Source: Podaxis mareebaensis
Taxonomy: Eukaryota > Basidiomycota > Agaricomycetes > Agaricales > Agaricaceae
Reading direction: 5' to 3'
Length of the DNA stretch: 54,397 bases
Assembly (NCBI GenBank): GCA_018524725.1
Contig: JAEUWP010000314.1
Span: forward strand, 1-54,397
Below are positions 10,647 through 21,145 of the stretch, piece by piece (the first letter of the stretch is position 1; every line of letters begins with the position of its first letter). Below the pieces are notes generated by a model, which did no database searches, was not told where the DNA came from, and worked only from the letters and a program-made list of their open reading frames with translations. The position numbers and the translations under genes were made by a program.

Positions 10647-12614
10647 CTACTCAAGTATTTCTCCTTCCTCCAACTCCCTCTGTATTCTGTTGTATTTCAA
10701 TTCATCTAACATGCTCAGTAAACCCAGCCCTCTTTTCCACCTATCTGCCTTCTGCTTCATGACAAGCATAAAGCCGTCTGGATCCTCCTTCTGAAAGACA
10801 GCCTCAGTCCTAAACCTGTTGTCGACGTGCCTGAAAATGCCTCCTGGGCTATAGTGGGTGATAGAGGCCCTTGTCTCATGGGAGCAAACGGGAATGTTGC
10901 TGTGTTCAATTGTGGCTGAAGGGAATAAAATAGCAGAGGCCGAGGGAAATTCAACAACCAGCTTGAGGTCATGGAGTACAAGATGGCCACCGCGAGTAGG
11001 GTCAAAGCTCCCTAGGGCCAAAACTGCACACCAACCAAAAGGGAGGTTCATGAAGTCACGATGTCGAACTGTGGAAGCCTTGGGCAGGCTGTTGGCAGAA
11101 GCATCAGCAAATACGCTTTGGGTGCTAATTCTCCGAAGTGGTTTCAGGTGTGGATGAGAAAAAATCTTGTCCATGTATTGCTGGTAGTACTGGTACAGGT
11201 TTGGTGCCCACAAGCTGAAAGCAACTGGTTCTGTGCCAGAGAGCAATTCTGAATGAGCAAAAGTGAAACACATCCGAAAAGAAAGGACTTACAGTTGATG
11301 AAGCCTAGGGATCTAAGGAAAGGCTGGAACTGAAATAACTTCCACATCATGTCATGTAAGGGGCCTAGCTTCAAATTATGGATGTATGTGTCACCCTGGG
11401 CATAGGTGATTCCAGTGTCAACAGTAGGATAATCTCCCCAGTGGTGTTTTCGATTGGAGAGGGGAAAGTCTACCTCAGCAGCATACCAGCTCATAAACTC
11501 ATGGAGCTTAGCGCAGTCTTCAAGGTAAGTGACATCTCCCTTGGGTCTGCCAGCAAGGACAGCGATCACCCTGCCGTCTCCATCAAGTAGTGGCATAGGC
11601 AACTCTCCTTCAGGTGTGTTATAAGCAACAGTGTTGAGCTGGAAGTTGGCAAAGTGAAGAAAGCCTACCTTTCCAGGGAACATAGCCATAGCCCTGCAGA
11701 AGGTAGTAGTCTATGCTGTTTTCTGTGAGGGCATTGCAGGACTCCTGGGCTGGCATTGCAGGACCAGAGTCACCCTTCTTGGAGGAGCGGAGTGCAAGAT
11801 ACCCACATTTAGTGACTGATAAATTGTCTGTGCAGAAGTCGGTACGAATTGGAATGCTTTGAGAGGCAAATTGTGTTCAAAGGGATTTCACAACAACATA
11901 ACTGCCTTTGCTAATTGAGGAGTCCCTGTCCCGGGTCCTCTTCAAATGACGAGCAGGGATGGCCCTCCCATCCACAGCAGTAGGGCTGGCCTTGGGAGGT
12001 GGTAGGGACTCTTGAGAGTCGGGTGTAGGGGAGTTGGGAGTAATGGAGTCGGGAAGGGCATCGGGAAGAGCGTCAGGAAGAGCATCAGGAAGGGTGTCAG
12101 GAAGGGTGTCAGGAAGGGCATCAGGAAGGGTGTCAGGAAGGGTGTCAGGAAGGGTGTCAGGAAGGGTGTCAGGAAGGGCATCAGGAAGGGTGTTGGAGGT
12201 AAGGGAATCAGAAGTAGGCATAAGAGAGCTAGGTGCAGGGGACTCTTGAGAGCAGGACATAAGGGAGCCAGGTGGAAGGGACTCTTGGTAGTCAGGTGTA
12301 AGGGCAGGCGGCATGGCAGTAGCAAGCTGCATAGACGTTGAAGAGGTTGAGAGCTGGGTGGAATCAGGGGAGCCTGGGGAGCCAGCAGGGAGTTCACATA
12401 AGTTGGAAGGCTGCCGAGCTAATGAGGAACTTCATTTGCACTTGACTCCCTGTACTGGTAGGCGGTCCAAGCCACAAACTGCCTGCTCCAGCAGGAGTTC
12501 AACTTCAGCAGCTCTCCTCGAAAGAGAAGCAAAGGCATTAGCACTGATGGCCCGGACTGCATAGACGCATTCGTACTGCTGGCCAGATCGTGACTTCAAG
12601 GAATAAGCTGGCAT
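10647..12614 (-). pseudogene. TET/JBP-type 2-oxoglutarate/Fe(II) dioxygenase, transposon-linked
   Basis: The catalytic C-terminal part (11273-10647) shows the HxD iron ligands (VRHRDFMNLPFGWC), FDPTRGGHLVLHDLKLVVEF, the distal His in SATIEHSNIP, and the 2-oxoglutarate Arg in ETRASITHYSPGG, all intact. Upstream (11689-11290) is the family's conserved IAVLAGRPKG block and GDYPTVDTGITYAQGD. The N-terminal half holds a basic stretch (RAIPARHLKRTRDRD) and a Leu-Pro-Asp repeat. Such dioxygenases, related to enzymes that oxidise 5-methylcytosine, are known to be expanded in basidiomycetes next to KDZ transposons. TGA codons at 12432 and 11877 interrupt the N-terminal frame, and the intron near 11290-11256 does not join cleanly in phase, so expression as one protein is doubtful. 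DNA as substrate is inferred from family. Confidence 0.75.
12047..12190. repeat. 12-bp minisatellite, 12 units, inside dioxygenase gene
   Basis: Twelve tandem 12-base units (variants of tcaggaagggtg and tcaggaagggca) encode, on the - strand, Leu-Pro-Asp-Thr or Leu-Pro-Asp-Ala repeats in the N-terminal linker of the dioxygenase. The unit is a multiple of three, so length changes keep the frame. Confidence 0.9.
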
Positions 12615-13216
12615 GTTCACACCTCTGCATAATAACACAGGCCTACCTCTCGAACACGGTACTCCCCCAAGAGTACAGTCCCCACCCCCTCTGACATTCT
12701 GGAGAAACAAAAGAGGCTATTCTGAAGAGAGGGCAGCAATTCTTGTACTGGCCAGACCCGTTGTGTAGGTCAAAGCCAGCTCACTGAAGTTGAGGGGAAA
12801 AGAAAGTGTGGGTGCAGCCTTTAATAGCTGCTGGAGTGTGTGCTTTGTTTGCACTTTGAGGTAAATGAGGTGGAAAACACATCTTGAGAAAGTGTCGTTA
12901 TTGATTACATCAATCCTTATGCAGTATGCATCGTAAGCACTCCCCTCTGGGCTACATTTATGGTGGGAAGTGTTGCTGCACTCAAAACCTCCCCAAATAA
13001 CCTTACAGCCTCCTCCTCAGTCGCATCCCTACCTAACCTCCTAAACCTCCCAAGCAGCTTCTGCAATTCACTCACCAAGAACCCAAAGTTGTTAGGCTCA
13101 ATCTTGTCTTCCTCTGCAGGCTTAGTAGGTATGCTGGATGCAGCCGTGGGCTTAGGGGAACTGGGAGTCACTGTGGCTGCTGCAGGATGCTGTAGACGAA
13201 AGCAATTAGATACATC
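12615..13216 (-). other. Unassigned coding-like stretch upstream of dioxygenase
   Basis: The reverse strand keeps a readable frame at 13171-12917, containing the charged helix-like ELQKLLGRFRRLGRDATEEE followed by VRLFGEVLSAATLPTIN. A further readable stretch follows towards 12730. A GT...AG intron-like junction near 13210-13240 would join it to the ABP1-like exons. I recognise no family; it may be part of the same captured gene or a separate captured piece. Confidence 0.35.
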
Positions 13217-14192
13217 CTAAAAACTTAACAGAAGACAAACCAATGCGCTGAAAGCCGGTCGAATAGTCGTAGGTAACATAGGAGGACGACTAGAAGTGGG
13301 AGGAGGGGGAGGTGCAGGGGGCATAGGCCTTTCTTCTTCAGGCCATGTGTCTGTGGGTGCAGACCCACTCAATGTGCTTTTCAGTGGCGTGGGTCTACCA
13401 TACAAAGATGCAGCAGAGGTAGTGGGCTTGTTCAAACTAGAAAATGCAGGGTGAGTAGAAGCAGGCGGAGGTGGAGGTTTTGGAATGCTCGGAGATTGCA
13501 CCTTCTTCAATTCATTTATATCAACCTTGCCTACTGGGGTGTAGTTCGTTCCAATAGGTGCGATTGATTCAAATTTGTGGGGTGCTTCTTTCTGTGCTGT
13601 ATACTTGGTGCCAGAAGCAGCTTCAACTCAGGACATGATGAGCGCAGGGGTGACATCACTCTGCAAGGAGGGTCCTGTCAGGCCTAGTTCCCCCCTTACT
13701 CCTTCATCTGGGGACCACATACCTCGTTTCAAGCATTGATAATGACGTGAGTACCATGAAGAAACCATCCAACAGTGCTAGAATGAGTATGGAATAACCC
13801 CTTCTTGGCTTCTGGAATGCCATCACCACACCAGTTGATCTGGACAAACTTGGGCAGATGGCTCTGTGAGAAAGAATCAGCATTCTGAGAAACAGGGCAC
13901 AAGATGAAAATGTACATTTGGATCTTGTACACGAGCAAAGGCATATTGGATCCTATGCCATGTTATTGGTATGTATCAATCTGGTAATCAGCAATATGGC
14001 GAGTGATGACGCACTTCCCATCTGAAACTCTTCTTCCAGTTCCTCAAGTCTGCCATTTCCGGTGGCTTGCACCTTCAGGTCGTTTGTGCCCTTCTTGTAT
14101 GTGAAAATCGCCCAGTCTATGTTCTTGCCATTGATGACATCTTGGTACGTGTCCAGGAGATCTCTGCCCGAGAGATTGACCTGAAGAGACAT
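13217..14192 (-). pseudogene. ABP1: Captured ABP1/drebrin-like ADF-H gene fragment with introns
   Basis: From an ATG at 14192 the reverse strand reads the start of an actin-binding ADF-homology domain (NLSGRDLLDTYQDVINGKN, FTYKKGTNDLKVQATGNGRL). It continues through introns into YAFARVQDPN, SHLPKFVQINWCGDGIPEAK, KGLFHTHSSTVGWFL and VIINA. A later exon has GTNYTPVGKVDINEL and a Pro-rich tail, exactly the order of fungal ABP1 (drebrin-like) proteins. GT-AG introns are kept, so it was copied from genomic DNA rather than by retroposition. TGA at 13729-13731 (INA-stop-NE) and 13628-13630 (LIMS-stop-VEAASG) fall where the family usually has Arg, consistent with CGA to TGA. The SH3-bearing C-terminus was not found. 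It lies between transposon genes, so I read it as a captured, decayed host fragment. Confidence 0.75.
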
Positions 14193-14392
14193 CGAGTTCT
14201 CCGGTCTGTGATCCTTGTTAGTTGGCACAGCTGAGCAAGAAGATGCACATACCAATGAGGTTGTTTGGCCAAAAGTTGAACGAGCTGTAGGTATGGCTGA
14301 TGCAGGTTTGAAGAAGAGTTGAATATGACGCACTTGCTACATACGTACTTAGCTATATCTACCATCATGTGGATAACATTTATCAAATTGGC

Positions 14393-14620
14393 AGCTGGCC
14401 CAGTTCTTCATACACTGCAATCAAAGCATGCCATACCAATGGCTGAACCCCTCCTCAGGCATCCACCGAATCTCATATCTCACCACCGGGAACCCATGGG
14501 CCATTGCATCCCTTACAAAGATCTGTCCAGGAAGATACGTCTGACTGAAAGCCAGCACGACGGAACCCATCATGCAACAAGACTTCAATTTCATCAACCA
14601 CCATGAACACAACACCGCAC
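14393..14620 (-). other. Unidentified protein-like fragment within mobile block
   Basis: The reverse strand gives a readable stretch (SVVLAFSQTYLPGQIFVRD, then AHGFPVVRYEIRWMPEEGF) with composition unlike a random frame. Overlapping frames are also open, and I cannot place it in a family. Given neighbouring captured ABP1 and probable POL5 pieces, another captured exon is plausible. Confidence 0.25.
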
Positions 14621-15079
14621 ACAGGGACTACATCACGTTGGGCAAGACTACACCATGTCAGGCAACACTGCATCAGGCAAGACCAGGGACGGCTCCTGGG
14701 GCACTGACCAAGTCTAAAGGCCAATCTATACAAGCCTCAGTTTTGAAGATCAGACCCATTGCAAGCTGCCATGCAGACATACCCACAGCTATATCTAAAC
14801 TCAACACTGGAAGTGCATTTTGCAGATGCAGAGAAAACTGCTGAGGTATGCTCTAAAATGCTGAAATAACAAACCTCCCTCATTTCAGCTCTATTCCTAG
14901 AAACAACTCAATGAACTTGAAAAACAAATCACAGAAAACATGGCCCAACTAGCAGACGAGAAACTCCAGTTTGATACAAACACGGCTCGTGCACAGATCA
15001 TCGGTGTCTTCGCGACTTGTACTGCCTTCAAATCTTCATCCGCCACCCATTCGTATCGCCACCCCAAAATCATACTCCT

Positions 15080-15250
15080 GTGACATTTCCCTCATGGGTG
15101 GTATGCAAAAAGGCTGAGAAGGACATGAACGAAGGCAAGAATGTTCATGAACCTGTGGATATCCTCGTGGACACTATCATTGGGTTCCTGGAGGAGTCGA
15201 TGGCGTACCTCAGGACTACTGCAAATCAAGTTTTTGCATTGGTCATGAAA
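15080..15250 (+). pseudogene. Probable captured POL5/MYBBP1A-like exon
   Basis: The + strand reads KKAEKDMNEGKNVHEPVDIL then VDTIIGFLEESMAYLRTTAN and QVFALV. The PVDILVDTIIGFLE-x-S-x-A-Y-L-R-T-x-A-N-Q-V-F pattern resembles the HEAT-like segment of the rRNA-associated DNA polymerase V (POL5/MYBBP1A) family. The frame stays open to 15543, but the following residues are less typical. Only this segment is recognised, so it looks like a captured exon. The assignment rests on one motif. Confidence 0.45.
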
Positions 15251-15864
15251 TTCGCAATAAATGCTTTATGCTTGACACAATGCCAGGCTCCTGAGCAGCT
15301 TCCAATGATTCAGAAAGCAGAACTATGGATATCTCTCAAGAGCAAGTTGGATAATTGTAAGTGCTTCGAAAACACCCCTGGCCTCCACCAAATATGCGAA
15401 CAAATAACCAACACAATCAAAAATCCAGAGTCCAGCTCAAAAAACAAAAACGCGGCAAGGCCATGCTGTCACATCCCTGAGCCATACAGCCATACCAGAG
15501 ATCTGCCGTTGCCCCACCTACAGGTAAGTATCGATTGGGATTAATGCGACGTTGTGATTAATTGGTTGCGCCGCGCCATTGCTGTGTCGGCAGACACAGA
15601 TAGACGCATTTACAGTGGATGTCATCTTACTGTTGAACATCTAGAGTGGGAAAAGGACGGGTTTCACACTGAATTCAAGGCGGGGGATGGGGGGTCTGCA
15701 GAGGTGTATGAATATGCTCAAGTCTTGTGAAAAGGGTGAGATCACCCTTCACTTTGTCAGCAGATGTGGTACCTGATTGATTGTAGATGGAGTTCGACCT
15801 GTTAGCACTGGTATGAGTCCCACCTTCCATCCCATGCTCTACTCTGAATCCAATCAGGGATAAT

Positions 15865-16309
15865 TTGACAGAACTCACATGTGCAGAAGACATGACAGTC
15901 AATGATGATGCACATCCTCCATGTTTTCAGAGTCGGAAGAGACGACGGATGGAATCAAACAACCCCGCTTATTTGGCGTCTGGCCTTTCTCATGCCACAA
16001 GCGACTCCATATCAAGCCAGACTGTCTCAACTAGGTCAATGCCATTGTCACCGAATGCCATCTCATCCACTTCCACTCCCATGTTCCAACAGCAATCTAA
16101 TATGATTACACCACAGAATTTCTCCCTACCCATGTACAGCACTGAGCTCAGTGCTTCCCAGCATATGGCCAACTCAATCTTTCCGATACAAGTACTACAA
16201 GACAGGTTCAAGCAGTGTTTCCTGCTACGTCTGGGTTCCTTGACCATGGCCATTCTATCTCACAAACAACAACCATCACAAGCACCCCAAAATGTGTTGC
16301 TTAAGGTAA
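15865..16309 (+). CDS. Hypothetical Ser/Thr/Pro-rich exon with basic cluster
   Basis: An open stretch encodes a low-complexity polypeptide with a nuclear-localisation-like SRKRRRM near its start, then a Ser/Thr/Pro/Gln-rich region, ending at a good splice donor (AAG then GTAAGT at about 16306). It precedes the DUF6698-like gene on the same strand and could be its upstream exon or an independent transposon accessory gene. No domain recognised. Confidence 0.3.
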
Positions 16310-16742
16310 GTCAATGCATCCCTGGACAAAGATCTCAACTTACGGATGCAGCATGGCCCAAAGGACTCTGGGAGATGTATTCCCACATATAACTTGATTA
16401 GAGTGCCAATCCTCCCTACTTCCCTCTATTGGCCTCAGTGGAGATTTTGACAGGAATGAAGACAATAGGTAATAGTTGACCGCACGAATTTGACTAAATC
16501 CATCTGCTACGGGTTCAGTAACTCTGAATTACTATGCTCTCAAAGAGGAAACCCTCGCCTGAGGACACCCAGCCAATGATTTGCAGACTCAACCTCTCCA
16601 CTTCCCTGCCACTGCCCAATTATGGCCCTCTATTCTTCCAAGTTCGTCAGGGTTTCTGGCCTTCAATGTCATGCATATGATCCAGAGATCAATTAACCAG
16701 GTATTTAAGTTTTCTCAGCAGAGACAGCGCTATTCTAACCCC

Positions 16743-19738
16743 ATGTCCTCGAACACAGACCAGTCCTCAACCCGCCCAATATGTGGCTTGAAATGCCATG
16801 TGCACCACAGCTCTGCACCTCTTGGTAGTGCTGACACTATGGCTTCTACTCCAGAGACTCCTCGGAAGCACATTCCTTTGATCTTTCGATCAAATCAGAA
16901 GCAAATCAAGACTACCGCCAGCAATGAACCTGTGACAGACCCAATGCTGAGCTCTTCTGACCATGCCAGCCTCTTGACTCACTCACCAAGTCCAGCCACC
17001 CCAAGCAACAATATGGAAGCTCCAACACGTCATCCTGCTCCTTCCACCCCTTTGGTTGTAACTGAGAGGGGCTCAGGCACAAGCCCTCCTCTGACCTTGA
17101 ACTCCCCAGTCGCAGAAGAACACCAACCAGTTCCACTCAAAAGGAGGTTTGCAGTCGCAGGTGCAGTCTAACTTGCCTTTTGATTATGTTCTTTGGCTAA
17201 TGTGATTCAAGATCTTGAAGATGAGAAAGAAGTATTCCAAGCTCTTCAGAGAACTGGTGTTGATGATGCCACCTACATTTCATCTGAGGCCCAGTCACCT
17301 GCAACACCAACTAGATCTCCCCAGGCTCACACCCTTACCCTCCCCCATCTTAGCCATGGACAGAAGAAGCACGAACAAAGGGAGAGTGGAACGAACAGCC
17401 CGCTTCACAACAAGGGAAAGCGTAAGGTTAGTGATATACCTTGTTGTCTACTTTCTCTCAACTTTCTTTACAGGCCACTGAATTAGAACTGCTGGACCTT
17501 GGTGCTGGCACTGATGAGGGTCAGGCCTATTGAGGAACCTAGGGAGGGTCAACACTGTGTCACCACTGATCAGGAGTAGTCCAGTAGTACAAGTAATAAG
17601 AGTAAGCAATGAAGAACAGCCTCGATGACTCAAATCTGTACCTGTACCGTAATTCTTCAAATGTATCAGAGCAATTTGTAGTATACTTATCTAGTGCCAT
17701 AAAATGGATCCTTAATTCTGCCATACTACACTCCTCTGATTTGCCAGAGGTTTAAGCTTTTTGGTCCCAAGTGTTCCTGTTACTATGTCTTTTTGGCATT
17801 CACTGTACAAGGAATGAATATAAGGGGTTTTGAATAGAATGATATATCTAGCACTGAATCTTCATGCCCATTGTCTGTAGCTGAACAGATTGTCGTCATC
17901 AATTTACTTACCAAGCTTCAGGTCCACAAGCATTCAGCACGAGGTGCACGGAGAATGGAAATGATTCACTTGGAATAAAATTTAGTCAAATTCGTCCATT
18001 ATATTCTAACATCTGCATAATAACCTCTTGGTACTAAGACTGATATATCAGGTGGGGATCAGGTGGGGATCAGGCGACAAATGGTGCTATGGTTCCTCAT
18101 CAATCATTACTGTGGCAATATGGACCGACTTGTTCTTCAACACATTTGCCCAACATAAAGCCATGGCGTTTCAAGTTGAAAACCACCATGAGTTGCTCTA
18201 CCTCCCCCCCATCATTGTCTACTCCTGATGAGGAGATTGCTGCTCTAAAGCATCAGCTGCAAGCTTCTCAAGAACAGGTTGCCAAAGCATCTAGTAAGCA
18301 TTGCACCAAACGGCCTTAGTATGTTCACAAGCTACCTGTCTTTACTTGCATGGAAGCTTAACTTTTTGCAGCATGACTAGAACTCATGGCCGAGCCATTT
18401 GCCGACTTGTATCATGCTATGAAACTATTCTCTCCATCATTGGGGAGGCTGATCGCCGTACTCTTGCTGAGGCAGATGGTGTATCAAGTGGCCGAAGGTC
18501 CTTGTCCCCTAGCAGTGAAGACTATGATGAAATTGTTCATGAGTACGTCAATCCCTTACCCCTTTTCATATCTTTCAATACTCAACCTTCCGCCATGCAG
18601 CCGGGACTGTACATTCAGAGCTTTCAATCTCCTCATCAAGCTGGTTCCTTGCCTTACTGGGCTACTCAAGAGTCCCGATCTTGATGCACTAAATGCTTAT
18701 GCTCATGAGGTATAACATACGCACATTGCTTATGACCTTCACTCATATCTGCTACTGTGGCAGCTCCAAGAGGGTGCCAATTCAGCTCAGACTGATGACA
18801 ATGCCCGTATCAAGTGGGAACTTGCCTTCTGGATCAATGACAAGTACAATCCTCAAGATCGCCTTGATCCAAGGAACTGTATCAACCGTGGACTTCAGCA
18901 TGATGTCTGTGGGGAACTTTTGTGCCCCATAGATCTTGATTGGAGTGATCCTGAGTTAGCATTCATATATATATGAGATCTCATACACTAATGTCTTTGA
19001 AGGGTTCACACCAGCATTCGAAATGGCACTTCAGATATCAATGTCAATGGAAACTATTTCTTATGCTGCTTATACCCTGATGGACATGGTGATCCTGAAA
19101 ACGTGGAAGAAAACTTTCTTCGCAGCCAATGGCTGCTTCTAGTACACTCTATTCAGTTATCCACTTACCATCTACTCAAGCCTTTTCTACCACCATCCTA
19201 GATGTTTTACACAATCTTCATATCGCCCACGGTTGATGAAGGTCACTTCAGCTCTGGCACATCGGGCAAGCACCCACATCATCGAAAGCAGAAGCTCAAC
19301 CACTGGAAGCCCAACGTCTCTACCATCCTGAATATGGATGGGAAGGTCACAGGTCGTGCAATTGCTTACGCTGCTGTTATAGTCTGTCCTGCCACCAATT
19401 TTATGTCTATTGAGAGCTAATTTTTGCCCTAGTTGGTTTTTAATCTGACTGATGCTATGGCATGGACTGAGTCGCACAATGGCTTTAGCTTCCATGGTTT
19501 CTATAATTTTCTTGTTGATTTTTTTGAGGATACTCCTGATTCTACCTCGAAAGCTCGTGTCCACATGCTCCTCAACTGGTGGAACAAGTGAGTCATTTCT
19601 TATATGGTTCAGTTACGCATTTACTCATATTATCCCTCTTCTAGTCAAGTATTTCATGATTTTGTTGTTTTAACTACAAATTCTCAGGCGTCTCATCAGA
19701 AGCTGGCTGCTCAGAGGGCTCGTCGTGCTACCTCGTAA
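16743..19738 (+). pseudogene. DUF6698-like transposon-associated gene, copy 1
   Basis: This is a multi-exon gene. From ATG 16743: a Pro/Ser-rich start with RKHIPLIFRSNQ and LKRRFAVAG, an intron, DLEDEKEVFQALQ, a short coiled coil (EEIAALKHQLQASQEQVAKA), HGRAICRLVSCYETILSIIG with EADRR, KLVPCLTGLLKSPDLDALN, LQEGANSAQTDDNARIKWEL, DVCGELLCPIDLDWSDPE, FLCCLYPDGHGDPENVEENF, GKVTGRAIAYAAV, NLTDAMAWTESHNGFSFHGF and a final exon ending QKLAAQRARRATS at 19738. The order matches the DUF6698 family, which is common in Agaricomycetes and of unknown function. A paralogue lies at 35155-37694 with the same intron positions where checked. AIC-RLV at 18400 carries Cys where relatives have Arg. I found no clear premature stop, but exon phases were not all verified, so it may still be partly functional. 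Confidence 0.6.
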
Positions 19739-21145
19739 TGTATTAGTCACCTTATTGTAGTATGATATATCATATAAAAAGACCATTTTATGTTTAAGCA
19801 TTATCTCAATCGTGAACCAATTTGCATACCCACGGCCACTGGGCACAAAACTGAATGCTAGCCGCCATTTTTGGTGCCTCTGTGATGGAAAATGTAACAA
19901 TATATCGTCTAGTTTTGGAATGATATAATTGCTCTATTTATGTCAGCATTGTAGGCCCACATCATTTGCTTAGGTATTATGAGAACGATACCGGCACTTA
20001 GCTCAACATCACAATGATACAGCCATGTCATCGAAATAAGCCTGGCAGCAATTATCATGAAGGTTAGACTGCGCTCAATGATGATATACCCGTCCTATCT
20101 TTATCAGAATTTCACAAAATATAATGGCACCCCATTTAATATAACAATGACATCAACGTCCTATCTATGCCAGTGCGACTCAAGAGTACCATTGTTTGTC
20201 AGGGAGCCACATCGACTATTCTAAACATCAGTGTATATCATGACTTGTGCAAATGAGGAAATGTCATCTGCCAGGTGAATACTTATATATGGTTATCAGT
20301 AAGTCAGGTCATGGCGCCTATTATCAGACTTTGCTGAACTGGTAGGCACTGGTGACGTCCAACCACAACGATGAATATATTTTGTCATCTGGCTATTTTC
20401 GCCTAGCCATATCTGGCGTTATCAGGGGTCCAATAATATTATCTCAGATTACTTGCCTGAAGGTGGATTATGAGCATCCGATTTATCCGATATTCCCTGA
20501 TCAGAAATCCTAAATTTTAGTGATGTTCGTTCTTGTGGTCTAATTTGGTCCTGATGTATTTGAGCTCAGAAAAGTTCACCACTGCCCTGCCTCGGCCATC
20601 AGTGGGCGCCTGAGCGCTTCGGCCTCAAGGACATACAGTCTCAAGTTGCACTTCGGATGCGCGGAATGGCTTTATTCATGGACAATATTGTATTATTTCA
20701 CGGCCACCCGAAACTGTAGTGGCTGTTATTTGCTGTCGACGGTTGAGCCCAGCGGTGTTGTTGGGATGGGCGTGACAGGCTTTCACTGTTCAGTGTCTCC
20801 GCCACAAGTCGTTCAAGCCCGTTGGAGTTGCGAGCTGCCTGTCGGTACAATAGAGCTTGGCGGGCCACATGAATCCGTTGTGAGTCTTCTGAAGGTCAAC
20901 CTTCGTTCCCAAATCACAACACGAGTTATGAGTGACTATTCTTTATCGATGCCTCATGCGGGCCCCGTGTTATCTGTGTTTTCTACGGTATTCTGCCTTC
21001 ACAATAACGTAAGTGAGTGGAGACTGGATGGAGTCTCTTAGGCCTCTTCGTCAGCAGAATATGCATTTATCAAGTGGTGCTTTGTGCAGTACACATCTAC
21101 TTTGCTGTGCATGACTTCATTGTTATCGCGTGACATGGTACATAA
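19739..21145. other. Gene-free stretch between mobile block and F-box gene
   Basis: AT-rich to about 20.6 kb, then closer to genic composition. A + frame of about 130 codons at 20646-21041 has no recognisable domain and atypical composition; I do not call it. No tRNA, rRNA or clear terminal repeat was found. The right boundary of the mobile block should be near 20.6 kb. Confidence 0.5.

Larger units (their letters stand above)
5776..20640. mobile_element. Composite block of decayed transposon genes and captured host exons
   Basis: The block holds a Plavaka transposase (-), a TET/JBP-like dioxygenase (-), pieces of host genes in both orientations, and a DUF6698-like gene (+). The limits are approximate. 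The left edge is set by the palindromic CACT sequence at 5776 and the right edge by the start of the normal gene island near 21.1 kb. It is not clear whether this is one large element or several nested ones. Coding parts show repeated TGA codons and Arg-to-Cys changes typical of CpG decay. Confidence 0.55.

Noticed and set aside
12012..12341. Arg/Gly/Lys-rich + strand frames
   Set aside because: Antisense shadows of the Leu-Pro-Asp minisatellite in the dioxygenase gene.
5776..20640. Single autonomous transposon with defined terminal inverted repeats
   Set aside because: No matching inverted termini or target duplication could be found, so the block is described as composite with approximate limits.
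20646..21041. 131-codon + frame
   Set aside because: No recognisable domain, no splice support, lies at the edge of mobile DNA.
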